DNA of 38,846 nt from Treponema sp. (GTDB lineage: Bacteria; Spirochaetota; Spirochaetia; Treponematales; Treponemataceae): positions 1 to 38,846 of the forward strand of contig JAFZWX010000163.1 in NCBI GenBank assembly GCA_017617145.1. Reading direction: 5' to 3'. Of the stretch, positions 8,192-15,094 are shown in pieces. The translations under genes and the position numbers were made by a program. The notes beneath the pieces were generated by a model. That model was given only the letters and a program-made list of their open reading frames with translations. It was not told the origin of the DNA and made no database searches. Positions within the stretch are counted from its first letter, which is position 1, and every line of letters starts with the position of its first letter.

Positions 8192-9117
8192 TGTATTTTC
8201 CTTATTTTAGAGGCAGGCAGTATGAATTAATTGCATTGCGTGAGTTACTGGATAATTCGAATTATTCTCAAAATATAATTCCTATTATAGAGCCGGTAAA
8301 GGCTTCTCCAACTTTATTTAATACTATTGAAACATATGTAAAGCACAATCGGAAACTTATTATTATAGTAAATCCTCTAGTAGGTAGTTTTGATTTAGAA
8401 TGTAGGAATAAAAAAGATTTTTCTGAAAAATATGACAGATTAATTAATTCTGAAAATATACAAATTTGTTTTCTTTTAAAAGAAAAGAATCAAATAAAGA
8501 ATATTTTTACAGAAAAAAAATATAATAAAGAAAATGCTTATGCACTATTTTATAATCATGATTCTTCAGTCTTGTTTGAGGAAATAAAGAAAATATATAA
8601 TGTAAATTACTTGTTTGTTTCTGAAGGTTCAGTCGTAAGAAGAAATTCTGTTGCGAATAGAATATTACTGCGTGATAAATTTAATAAATGTGAAAGAAAC
8701 TCGGATTATGAAAAAAATATAGATGAGTTTTTTTCCGAAGATCATCTTTATTATTCTGATGATGGATTTTATGGTTTTGGAGATTATTCAACAATTGGGG
8801 ATGAATATGTCGAAACTGGCTTTGTTCCATATGCAGTTGCAATACATATGGTTTATTACGATAAAGATAAATCTTTGAGGATACATCATTTTGTATCTGA
8901 TGATAACAATAGCCGAGAAGATACTCCGAGAAAATTCGAACAAGCAATTGTTAAACTTTGTGATTTTGAAGCTTTGAAACAATATCAGACTTCTGCATAT
9001 AAAGAACTTATAGATTTTAAAAAAGAGGGAAAATATCCTGGACTCGGTACAATAAAGCGCATTTCTATAATGCACCACTTGGAATTGATTTCTCTTTTTT
9101 TAGATGGAAAAATATAA
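8191..9117 (+). CDS. sce7725 family protein
   Basis: A 308-residue protein that begins 'MYFPYFRGRQYELIALREL' and continues 'IIPIIEPVKAS', the start typical of the sce7725 family and similar to that of 'beta family' proteins. The rest has alternating beta strands and helices, as expected for a barrel-like fold, with an acidic-aromatic stretch (about 175-215) and a conserved-looking 'FVSDDNNSR' (about 234-242). No Walker or nuclease motif is visible and no function is known. It overlaps both neighbours by one base (TAATG at 8191 and again at 9117), so the three proteins should be made in fixed proportion and may form a complex. An obligate partner of the sce7726 protein is the best guess. Confidence 0.75.
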   Translation: MYFPYFRGRQYELIALRELLDNSNYSQNIIPIIEPVKASPTLFNTIETYVKHNRKLIIIVNPLVGSFDLECRNKKDFSEKYDRLINSENIQICFLLKEKNQIKNIFTEKKYNKENAYALFYNHDSSVLFEEIKKIYNVNYLFVSEGSVVRRNSVANRILLRDKFNKCERNSDYEKNIDEFFSEDHLYYSDDGFYGFGDYSTIGDEYVETGFVPYAVAIHMVYYDKDKSLRIHHFVSDDNNSREDTPRKFEQAIVKLCDFEALKQYQTSAYKELIDFKKEGKYPGLGTIKRISIMHHLELISLFLDGKI

Positions 9118-10184
9118 TGAGGTTTTGTATTGAATGTTTTATTGATTTAGAGATTAGAAATATAATAGGACAAAGTCAAAATATTGGAGATTGTCCTATA
9201 TGTAACAAGAAATCTGTTTCTCTATATGATCCTGATAAAGATTTATCCATAAAAGAAGCTTTTGATAGATTATTTGATTTATATACAACGGAATCGGAAG
9301 CTTCTGACATTATTCCAAAATCTGCTTTTACAACAATAATAGAGGATCTTATAGATAATTGGAATATTTTTAATCCTAATTTAAAAGTCAGTCAAATTAG
9401 AAAAATACTTGAATCATTATGTAGTGATATAAATCTTTTAACACAAAAAGTTGTAATTGCTGAAAACTATAATCCAATTTACTTAAAGGAAAACTGTATT
9501 GTTAATACAGGAAAATGGTTGGATTTTTCAAATACCATAAAAAATATAAATAGATTTCATTCAAATGCTTTAAATACTATAAGATTAAAACCATATTTAG
9601 AGGGATTAGTGAAATTATATCCAAAGGGAATGAGATTTTATAGAGGAAGAATTGCTGAAAACGAACAAGGATTTTCTAAATACGAAATAGGAATGCCTCC
9701 TCCAAAAGTAACGAAATCAGGTAGAGCTAATTCTTATGGAATACCACGATTGTATTTGGCAAGTGATGAAAAAACAGTGCTACATGAAATTCGTTCCAGT
9801 ATGTATGATTTTGTCACTTTGGGTATTTTTGAATTAAAAAAAGATATTAAGGTAATTGATTTACAAAATATAGATAAACTATCTCCTTTTTCAAATTACG
9901 ATGCAGATATTGCACTTTTTGCAATAAATAAACAAATTTTACATGATATAAACAATGAAATGGCAAAACCTCTAAGAAATAATGCGAATCCTATTGAATA
10001 TATTCCAACACAGTATATATCAGATTATGTTCATTCATTAAAAGAATATGATGGTATTGAATATAAAAGTACAATGAATCCCAATGGATATAATTTAGCT
10101 ATTTTTGATCCGACATTATTTGAATGTATAAATACAGAAACAATTCAAGTAAATGAAATAAATTATATTTGGCAAAAAATTTAA
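9117..10184 (+). CDS. RES-domain protein with zinc-ribbon N-terminus (probable NAD+ phosphorylase or NADase)
   Basis: 355 residues. The N-terminus has two C-x2-C pairs (C4/C7 and C26/C29), then a helical region (about 40-165) like the HEPN/RES N-terminal domain, then a RES domain from about 165. In it 'MRFYRGR' (172-178) carries the arginine and 'HEIRSS' (223-228) the glutamate and serine that name the RES family. RES toxins such as MbcT degrade NAD+. Usual RES toxins sit with an Xre antitoxin; no Xre-like gene is present here. Instead this gene is the third of a one-base-overlap operon with sce7726 and sce7725. It would be the killing arm of an abortive-infection system, inferred from the domain and the neighbours. 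The extent of the N-terminal domain is uncertain. Confidence 0.8.
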   Translation: MRFCIECFIDLEIRNIIGQSQNIGDCPICNKKSVSLYDPDKDLSIKEAFDRLFDLYTTESEASDIIPKSAFTTIIEDLIDNWNIFNPNLKVSQIRKILESLCSDINLLTQKVVIAENYNPIYLKENCIVNTGKWLDFSNTIKNINRFHSNALNTIRLKPYLEGLVKLYPKGMRFYRGRIAENEQGFSKYEIGMPPPKVTKSGRANSYGIPRLYLASDEKTVLHEIRSSMYDFVTLGIFELKKDIKVIDLQNIDKLSPFSNYDADIALFAINKQILHDINNEMAKPLRNNANPIEYIPTQYISDYVHSLKEYDGIEYKSTMNPNGYNLAIFDPTLFECINTETIQVNEINYIWQKI

Positions 10185-10320
10185 TTTTTGTATAAAAATG
10201 GATTTCATATTCTTATATCAAATTACAAAGCAATTTACCTATCGGGTTTTAGGGTGGAGACCTAAGAGAATGTGATAAAGGAATAAACCGAAGGCGGTGA
10301 AACTACGTCTTATAGGTAAC
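10185..10320. other. Intergenic stretch with a structured repeat
   Basis: Holds the first copy of a 26-nt repeat (10229-10254) inside a segment closed by the inverted pair TTACCTAT (10234-10241) and ATAGGTAA (near 10312-10319). An inner hairpin is formed by TTAGG and CCTAA around 10249-10266. The segment of about 85 nt could fold as one domain. I could not assign it to a known RNA class. Confidence 0.45.
10229..10254 (+). repeat. 26-nt direct repeat, left copy
   Basis: Identical over 26 nt to 14958-14983 in the same orientation; it starts AGCAATTTACC and ends GGTTTTAGGG. In both copies the repeat runs into a hairpin starting at its last bases (TTAGG/CCTAA here, TAGGGC/GCCCTA in the right copy), so the structure is kept while the sequence changes. 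The two copies bracket the ATPase-HNH-DUF1016 module. Confidence 0.85.
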
Positions 10321-10321
10321 T

Positions 10322-10564
10322 TCTAATACAAAATTCTTAATGACTTGAATCCAGAAATTACAAATACTACTGCAGACATATTTGAGATTGGCGAATCAAT
10401 AATTGAAAAAAAATGAATGAGCACAGAAGGTTTCTGGAAATATAATGGATATGAATGTAAAGTATTAATTCATTTTTTTAATCCTGTTTCTGTTATATGG
10501 AGATTTTTCAATATTTCCAGTTATAAATGACAAATTTGGTGAAAAATTCAAAAAAGCATGTTAA
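10322..10564 (+). pseudogene. Decayed coding remnant(s) upstream of the ATPase
   Basis: Three protein-like pieces lie end to end. The first is an open stretch ending at TGA 10414-10416 (ending 'FEIGESIIEKK'). In the same frame a 37-codon ORF follows from ATG 10417 to TGA 10528-10530 (starting 'MSTEGFWKYNGYECKV'). In the next frame a stretch ends at TAA 10562-10564 (ending 'YGDFSIFPVINDKFGEKFKK'). The composition looks coding and is interrupted by a stop and a frameshift, so I read it as a broken gene or gene ends left by recombination. The 37-codon ORF overlaps the longer ATPase start by ATGA and could instead be a real small gene. No family recognised. Confidence 0.4.
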
Positions 10565-10622
10565 ACTAAAAAAACTAATTTTAAAAAAAATCATAAATAA
10601 TATAAAAAATGGATATCACGAT

Positions 10623-12653
10623 ATGCATATTATTGGAATTGAATTAATCGATGGTAAAGAATGGATAATAAAAAATCTCAAAAAGAAAAATGATAAGTTA
10701 TCTAATGGAAAAATTTTTAATGGTTGGTATCCATTTTGCAACTATAATTTCAATAACTCAGAACCTCCCAAAATGGGGGAAGCAATAACTTTTGATGTTG
10801 ATACGGATTTTTATATGTTAGATTCAAATACTGATAAAATCATTTCTGTAAGTTGTATTGTCGGCAAAAATGGATCTGGAAAATCAAGCTTATTGGAATT
10901 GTTGTATAGAATCATTAATAATATTGGCTTTTGTTTTCAACAAATCACAAACTATCCCGGTTGTGATTTACATTACGAATACGGTTTTAAAGCTAACTTG
11001 TATTTTTCAATATGGGAAGAATCAAATGACGAAGAATATGTTGGGTGTTTTGAAATTAATAATGATGAAAAGAATTATATAATATATCCAAATGGAAGAC
11101 GGGTTTGTTTGGGAAATGTAAAACAATTTGATGACTATGATAATAATAATCTTTGGAAAATTGAAAATGAAGATGAGGAAATAGATCTAAAAAATCTTGA
11201 GGAATTGTTTTATTCTGTAGTTACAAATTACAGTATGTATGCATTTAATCCTAACGCTTATGAAGAAAACTATTATCCCTATGGTATTTTTCATAAAAAT
11301 GATGCTTATACTACACCAATTGTTCTACTTCCATACAGAAACGGAGAAGGTGTAATAGATATTGAGAATGAGAGAGGACTTGCAAAACAGCGAATTATTG
11401 CACTTCAAGTGTTTTTATATAAGAAGTATAGTTCATCATTAGTTTATAATAGGATACCACTAAAAATATCTTATAGATATGCAAATAAAGATAAAATAAA
11501 TAGTTACAATTCATATAATGATAATTTGGATCGTTTAAATAATGTTCTCAAATCTAAATATGGAAAAGATATCATAAAAATAAAACCAAGCAAAAATATT
11601 TCATTTCAAAAATCAAGTTATAAATTGTATTATAATGGACTGAAAAAGACTTGGAAGAAGAAAATAAAGGAACAATGTCATATAGATTCTGAAAAAAATT
11701 GTATAAATAATGAAGAAATAAAAGATGCATTACTAAGATATTTAATATATAAAACAGTGAAAATTTGTGCATATTATGAATTCTTTTTAGATAAATTTGA
11801 CTTTTCTACTACGGAAGCTGCTTTTTCAAATATTATAGAAGAAATATTAAACAATAAAACCTTTATAACCTTAAAAATTAGACAATGTATTGAATTTATT
11901 AAAAATCCTTTGCCTGTAAATAAAGATCTAGATGTATTAAATTATTTAGATATATCGCAATTTGAGGACTCTGGAAAAACCGTAGACGCATATTTCTTAA
12001 AACTTCCACCTGCAATTTTTGATACAGATTTAATTTTTTCAGATTCAAAGGATGATAAATCTGAAATTAAAATGTCGTCTTTTAGTAGTGGAGAACTGCA
12101 ATTGCTAAATTCGTTTAGTTATGTACTTTATCATTTAAAGAATTTGGAATGTGATAAATCAGAATTAACCAAAAATACTGAAATAAAATATCCTAATTAT
12201 GAAAACATTTTAATTGTCTTTGACGAAGCAGAATTGTATATGCATCCAGAATATCAAAGACAATTTCTTTATAAATTAATTGATGCAATTTATAAATGTA
12301 ATTTTGAGAGAATTAAACAAATTCAAATATTAATAGCAACGCATTCTCCTTATATCTTAAGTGATGTTCCTATTCAAAATCTCTTGATGCTGGAAGATGG
12401 AGAGAAAAAAGATAACAAAGTAACAGAACAAACCTTTGGAGCAAATATTTATGATTTATTAAAAAATCAGTTCTTTATGAGTGCTCCTGTTGGCGAAATT
12501 GCCAGAATAAGAATAAATAAAATCATTGAATATGCTAATTCAAATTCAATTTCTGAAGAACTTGATTACAATAAAATTGTTGAATTACTTGGGGACTCCT
12601 ATATGCGTAATTCTTTGAAGTATATGCTAGGAAAGAAAAAAGGAGGAAAGTAA
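10623..12653 (+). CDS. ABC/OLD-type ATPase, Septu PtuA-like
   Basis: 676 residues from the ATG at 10623. An upstream in-frame ATG at 10527 (708 residues) overlaps a coding-like remnant in another frame and would add a Lys/Asn-rich tail, so I prefer the later start, where 'MHIIGIELI' fits how this ATPase type begins. Motifs: Walker A GKNGSGKS (81-88), a long helical insertion (about 100-470), ABC signature 'FSSGELQL' (487-494), Walker B 'VFDEAE' with D534/E535, and a histidine switch in 'ATHSPYI' (572-578). This is the RecF/SMC-like ATPase class of defence systems (Septu PtuA, retron-linked ATPases). The HNH gene follows directly. The pair is most like Septu, in which the ATPase controls the nuclease during infection. 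The subtype is not certain. Confidence 0.8.
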   Translation: MHIIGIELIDGKEWIIKNLKKKNDKLSNGKIFNGWYPFCNYNFNNSEPPKMGEAITFDVDTDFYMLDSNTDKIISVSCIVGKNGSGKSSLLELLYRIINNIGFCFQQITNYPGCDLHYEYGFKANLYFSIWEESNDEEYVGCFEINNDEKNYIIYPNGRRVCLGNVKQFDDYDNNNLWKIENEDEEIDLKNLEELFYSVVTNYSMYAFNPNAYEENYYPYGIFHKNDAYTTPIVLLPYRNGEGVIDIENERGLAKQRIIALQVFLYKKYSSSLVYNRIPLKISYRYANKDKINSYNSYNDNLDRLNNVLKSKYGKDIIKIKPSKNISFQKSSYKLYYNGLKKTWKKKIKEQCHIDSEKNCINNEEIKDALLRYLIYKTVKICAYYEFFLDKFDFSTTEAAFSNIIEEILNNKTFITLKIRQCIEFIKNPLPVNKDLDVLNYLDISQFEDSGKTVDAYFLKLPPAIFDTDLIFSDSKDDKSEIKMSSFSSGELQLLNSFSYVLYHLKNLECDKSELTKNTEIKYPNYENILIVFDEAELYMHPEYQRQFLYKLIDAIYKCNFERIKQIQILIATHSPYILSDVPIQNLLMLEDGEKKDNKVTEQTFGANIYDLLKNQFFMSAPVGEIARIRINKIIEYANSNSISEELDYNKIVELLGDSYMRNSLKYMLGKKKGGK

Positions 12654-12654
12654 T

Positions 12655-13740
12655 TTGTTCAGTGTGTATAGTGAAAATTTTTACAAAAATACAAAGTTAC
12701 GAAAACAATTTGAAAAAGATTATACAAGAAAACTAAATTATATAGCTGAAAGAGCAATTGTAAAAAAAACAGAAGAAGCTACAAGTACTTCATCGCTGTA
12801 TGACTTTTGTAATACAAAACTTCAAATTCTAATTGAAAAATATCCACAATATAATTTACCAAACTCTTTTGATAAATTATTGATTTTATCACCAAAAGAA
12901 ATTGCCAAAATATACATCGAATTTTCTCAGAACAAATTATTTCATAATGATGTTGTAAATAATTTTTCACAAATATGGCGAAAAGGCAGAAAAATAAAAG
13001 GAAAGGAATTTTACAAAAGAGATTTACTTGATTACGATTTTTTTTCTGACACAATTGCAAAACATATAATTGATAATGAAAAACAAGAATTATATATGAT
13101 AAAAACTTGCGTTTATTGTAACAGTGCTTACATTAATTCTTATGACATTTCAAAGGGAATAAAGAAGCAACAGTTTGATTTAGATCATTTTATTCCAAAA
13201 TCAGCGTGTCCTTTATTTGCTTTATCTTTGTATAATTTTGTTCCGAGCTGCCAAGTTTGCAATTCAAGAATAAAGAATTCAAAGTTGTATTATGAAGATA
13301 TTAGAAATCCTATTGTTTTAGAAAAAATATTTCCAACCAGTAAAAACTACAATTATGACGAATCGTTAAAGTTTAGAATAATACCATGTAAAAAAATATA
13401 CGAAAAACCTCAAGAAGAATTTACTGAATTCAAAGAAATGCAAGACTGTTTCACAATAGAATTTGAAAAATTAAATTCAGATTCAAAATATTATGAGAAG
13501 GAATCTGAAAAAGAAAAGGGTTTCGATATTCTTAATCGATATAATTATCATAAAAAAGAATTTCTTTCGTACATAGATAAAGCAAGAAAATATCCATTTT
13601 CATATTTTTTGATGTGGGCAAATAAAACATCTCTTTCTGATGCAAAAGATTTACAAGAGGCAATATTTAACTCAAAGTTTCGAAATGATGAAAAAATGAT
13701 ATTCCAGAAGATTTATAATGATATAGATTCTGAATTATAA
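12655..13740 (+). CDS. HNH endonuclease, Septu PtuB-like
   Basis: 361 residues. The HNH core shows a first zinc pair C152-x2-C155, then 'FDLDHFIPKSACPLFA' with D177-H178, then the second zinc pair C199-x2-C202 followed by N203. This is the layout of PtuB-type HNH nucleases. The start is TTG at 12655, chosen because GGAGG (12642-12646) lies 8 nt before it and the ATPase stop is just 1 nt upstream; a GTG at 12664 is the alternative. The region before the core (1-145) is helical and unassigned, and the last 150 residues are charged and helical. Together with the ATPase it should form a nuclease complex that cleaves nucleic acid when the ATPase is triggered. Confidence 0.8.
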   Translation: MFSVYSENFYKNTKLRKQFEKDYTRKLNYIAERAIVKKTEEATSTSSLYDFCNTKLQILIEKYPQYNLPNSFDKLLILSPKEIAKIYIEFSQNKLFHNDVVNNFSQIWRKGRKIKGKEFYKRDLLDYDFFSDTIAKHIIDNEKQELYMIKTCVYCNSAYINSYDISKGIKKQQFDLDHFIPKSACPLFALSLYNFVPSCQVCNSRIKNSKLYYEDIRNPIVLEKIFPTSKNYNYDESLKFRIIPCKKIYEKPQEEFTEFKEMQDCFTIEFEKLNSDSKYYEKESEKEKGFDILNRYNYHKKEFLSYIDKARKYPFSYFLMWANKTSLSDAKDLQEAIFNSKFRNDEKMIFQKIYNDIDSEL

Positions 13741-13768
13741 AAAAGAAAAGGCATAGGAGAATCAAATT

Positions 13769-14905
13769 ATGACTAAACAAGAAAAATCATTTGAAGAAAT
13801 CCGTTCAATAATTGTAACTCATAGAGGTTCAGCTTCTCGCGGGGTAAATACAGAATCTATTCTTATGAGCTGGGAAGTTGGAGCCTATATATCTGCTCGA
13901 TTGAAATCTAATGAATGGGGAAGTAAAGTTGTTACAGAACTATCGGAATATCTTCGTATACAAGACCCAACATTAAAGGGATATAGTCGCCGTAATTTAT
14001 ACAATATGGTTTCTTTTTATGAAGCATATTCTACGCCTGCTTTTTTAGAAACTGAACAGAAACTTATTGGAGATAAAACTAAAAAATTGCAAAACAACCA
14101 AATTGTGCAGATGGCGTCTGCACAATTTCCTATTACCCCTAAAGGAATTGTGCAATCTAAAACTGCACAATTAAGTCTTCCCCCACAGATTCTTTTTCTT
14201 ACAACTTTTTCTAATCATATCGAAATTATTAATTATTGTAAAACAAATGAAGAACGGCTTTTCTATATTATATATTCATTCAAAGAAAGTTTGAAAATAA
14301 AAGAATTAAAACGCTGCATACAAAATGATACTTATTCTACCTTACTTGGTGATAAGAAAAATATCTCAAAAGGACTAAAAGAGATATATCCGAAAGCAGA
14401 AATATTATTTAAGGACACTGCTTTTGTTGATTTTTTGAATCTTCCACAGAAACACACGGAATCAAAACTTCACAAAGGTCTTTTAGAAAACATGAAAAAG
14501 TTTGTCCTTGAATTGGGAAAAGACTTTATTTTTATGGAGAGTGAATATCCTGTAAAAGTTGGAAGTTCAACTTTTAAGATTGATTTACTTTTCTATCACA
14601 GAGGATTACAATGTCTTGTTGCCATTGAATTAAAGACAAGTAAATTTAAGCCAGAACATTTAGGACAATTAGAGTTCTATCTGGAAGCTTTAGATCGTGA
14701 TGTTAAACGAAGCAATGAAAATCCAAGCATTGGAATCTTACTTTGTCCTTCTGCGGATCATAGTGTTGTTGAATATGCGATGAGTAGAAGCCTTTCACCA
14801 ACAATGATTACTGAATACAAACGGTTATTGATTCCAAAAGATGTAATTGCAAAGAATTTAGATGAATATTGTGCTTTTGCAATTGAAGATAAGATATCTG
14901 AATAA
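13769..14905 (+). CDS. DUF1016 (YhcG-like) PD-(D/E)XK nuclease domain protein
   Basis: 378 residues. The N-terminal DUF1016 helical domain (about 8-90, with 'SWEVGAYI' and 'GYSRRNLYNM') is followed by a linker (about 92-140) and a C-terminal PD-(D/E)XK domain. In the latter D272 ('FKIDLLFYHR') and E287-x-K289 ('AIELKTSKF') with Q300 form the expected active site. Proteins of this type are often found beside restriction-modification genes and in defence islands; the DNA target is unknown. The linker is coded by alternating copies of TGCACAATT/AATTGTGCA (see repeat). AGGAGA lies 8 nt before the ATG, and the gene follows the HNH gene by 28 nt, so it may be the third gene of the module. I cannot tell whether it works with the Septu-like pair or alone. 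Confidence 0.85.
   Translation: MTKQEKSFEEIRSIIVTHRGSASRGVNTESILMSWEVGAYISARLKSNEWGSKVVTELSEYLRIQDPTLKGYSRRNLYNMVSFYEAYSTPAFLETEQKLIGDKTKKLQNNQIVQMASAQFPITPKGIVQSKTAQLSLPPQILFLTTFSNHIEIINYCKTNEERLFYIIYSFKESLKIKELKRCIQNDTYSTLLGDKKNISKGLKEIYPKAEILFKDTAFVDFLNLPQKHTESKLHKGLLENMKKFVLELGKDFIFMESEYPVKVGSSTFKIDLLFYHRGLQCLVAIELKTSKFKPEHLGQLEFYLEALDRDVKRSNENPSIGILLCPSADHSVVEYAMSRSLSPTMITEYKRLLIPKDVIAKNLDEYCAFAIEDKISE
14101..14172. repeat. Palindromic repeats inside the DUF1016 coding sequence
   Basis: A perfect inverted repeat of 11 bp, AATTGTGCAGA (14101-14111) and TCTGCACAATT (14117-14127) with a 5-nt loop, is followed by AATTGTGCA (14146-14154) and TGCACAATT (14164-14172). The four arms alternate in direction and encode the linker between the two domains in frame (residues 111-135, for example 'QIVQMASAQF'). 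Confidence 0.85.
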
Positions 14906-15094
14906 TTATAAGGACTTTTAGTTATAAATAAAAAGAGGTAAAATAGCAAATTGCGATAGCAATTTACCTATCGGGTTTTAGGGCAGCGCCCTAGGCGAAG
15001 GGGGGCGAGCAACGTAGTGTGAGCGAGGGGAAGGCTTTCCCCTTCAAGGCTAATAGCTAACAGCTAATTGCTTGAAGCCAAAAATGGAGAAGAT
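14906..15094. other. Intergenic region with right copy of the island repeat
   Basis: No gene. It contains the 26-nt repeat (14958-14983). A stem closed by AGCAATT (14958-14964) and AATTGCT (near 15066-15072) encloses the whole element of about 115 nt. It has an internal TAGGGC/GCCCTA hairpin, a GC-rich run and a GGGGAAGGCTTTCCCC hairpin at 15027-15042. It is much more GC-rich than the island genes to its left and resembles an interspersed repeat unit. Confidence 0.5.
14958..14983 (+). repeat. 26-nt direct repeat, right copy
   Basis: Second copy of the 26-nt sequence found at 10229-10254, same orientation, no mismatch. The distance between copies is 4729 nt. The sequence after the repeat differs from the left copy but again folds into a hairpin. 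Confidence 0.85.

Noticed and set aside
10229..10320. Retron-type non-coding RNA upstream of the ATPase/HNH pair
   Set aside because: Some retrons use an ATPase/HNH pair, and this stretch can fold, but no reverse transcriptase gene is present anywhere near and the second copy of the repeat lies where no retron partner exists.
10185..10320. tRNA or tmRNA gene as integration site
   Set aside because: The outer stem and inner hairpins do not give a cloverleaf or the conserved T-loop; no CCA end.
10527..10622. N-terminal extension of the ATPase from the ATG at 10527
   Set aside because: The added 32 residues are Lys/Asn/Ile-rich without pattern, overlap a coding-like fragment in another frame up to 10564, and are not what this ATPase type begins with. 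The later ATG at 10623 is preferred, although its Shine-Dalgarno is weak.
14101..14172. CRISPR array
   Set aside because: Only four short arms in alternating direction within a coding sequence; no regular spacers and no cas genes.
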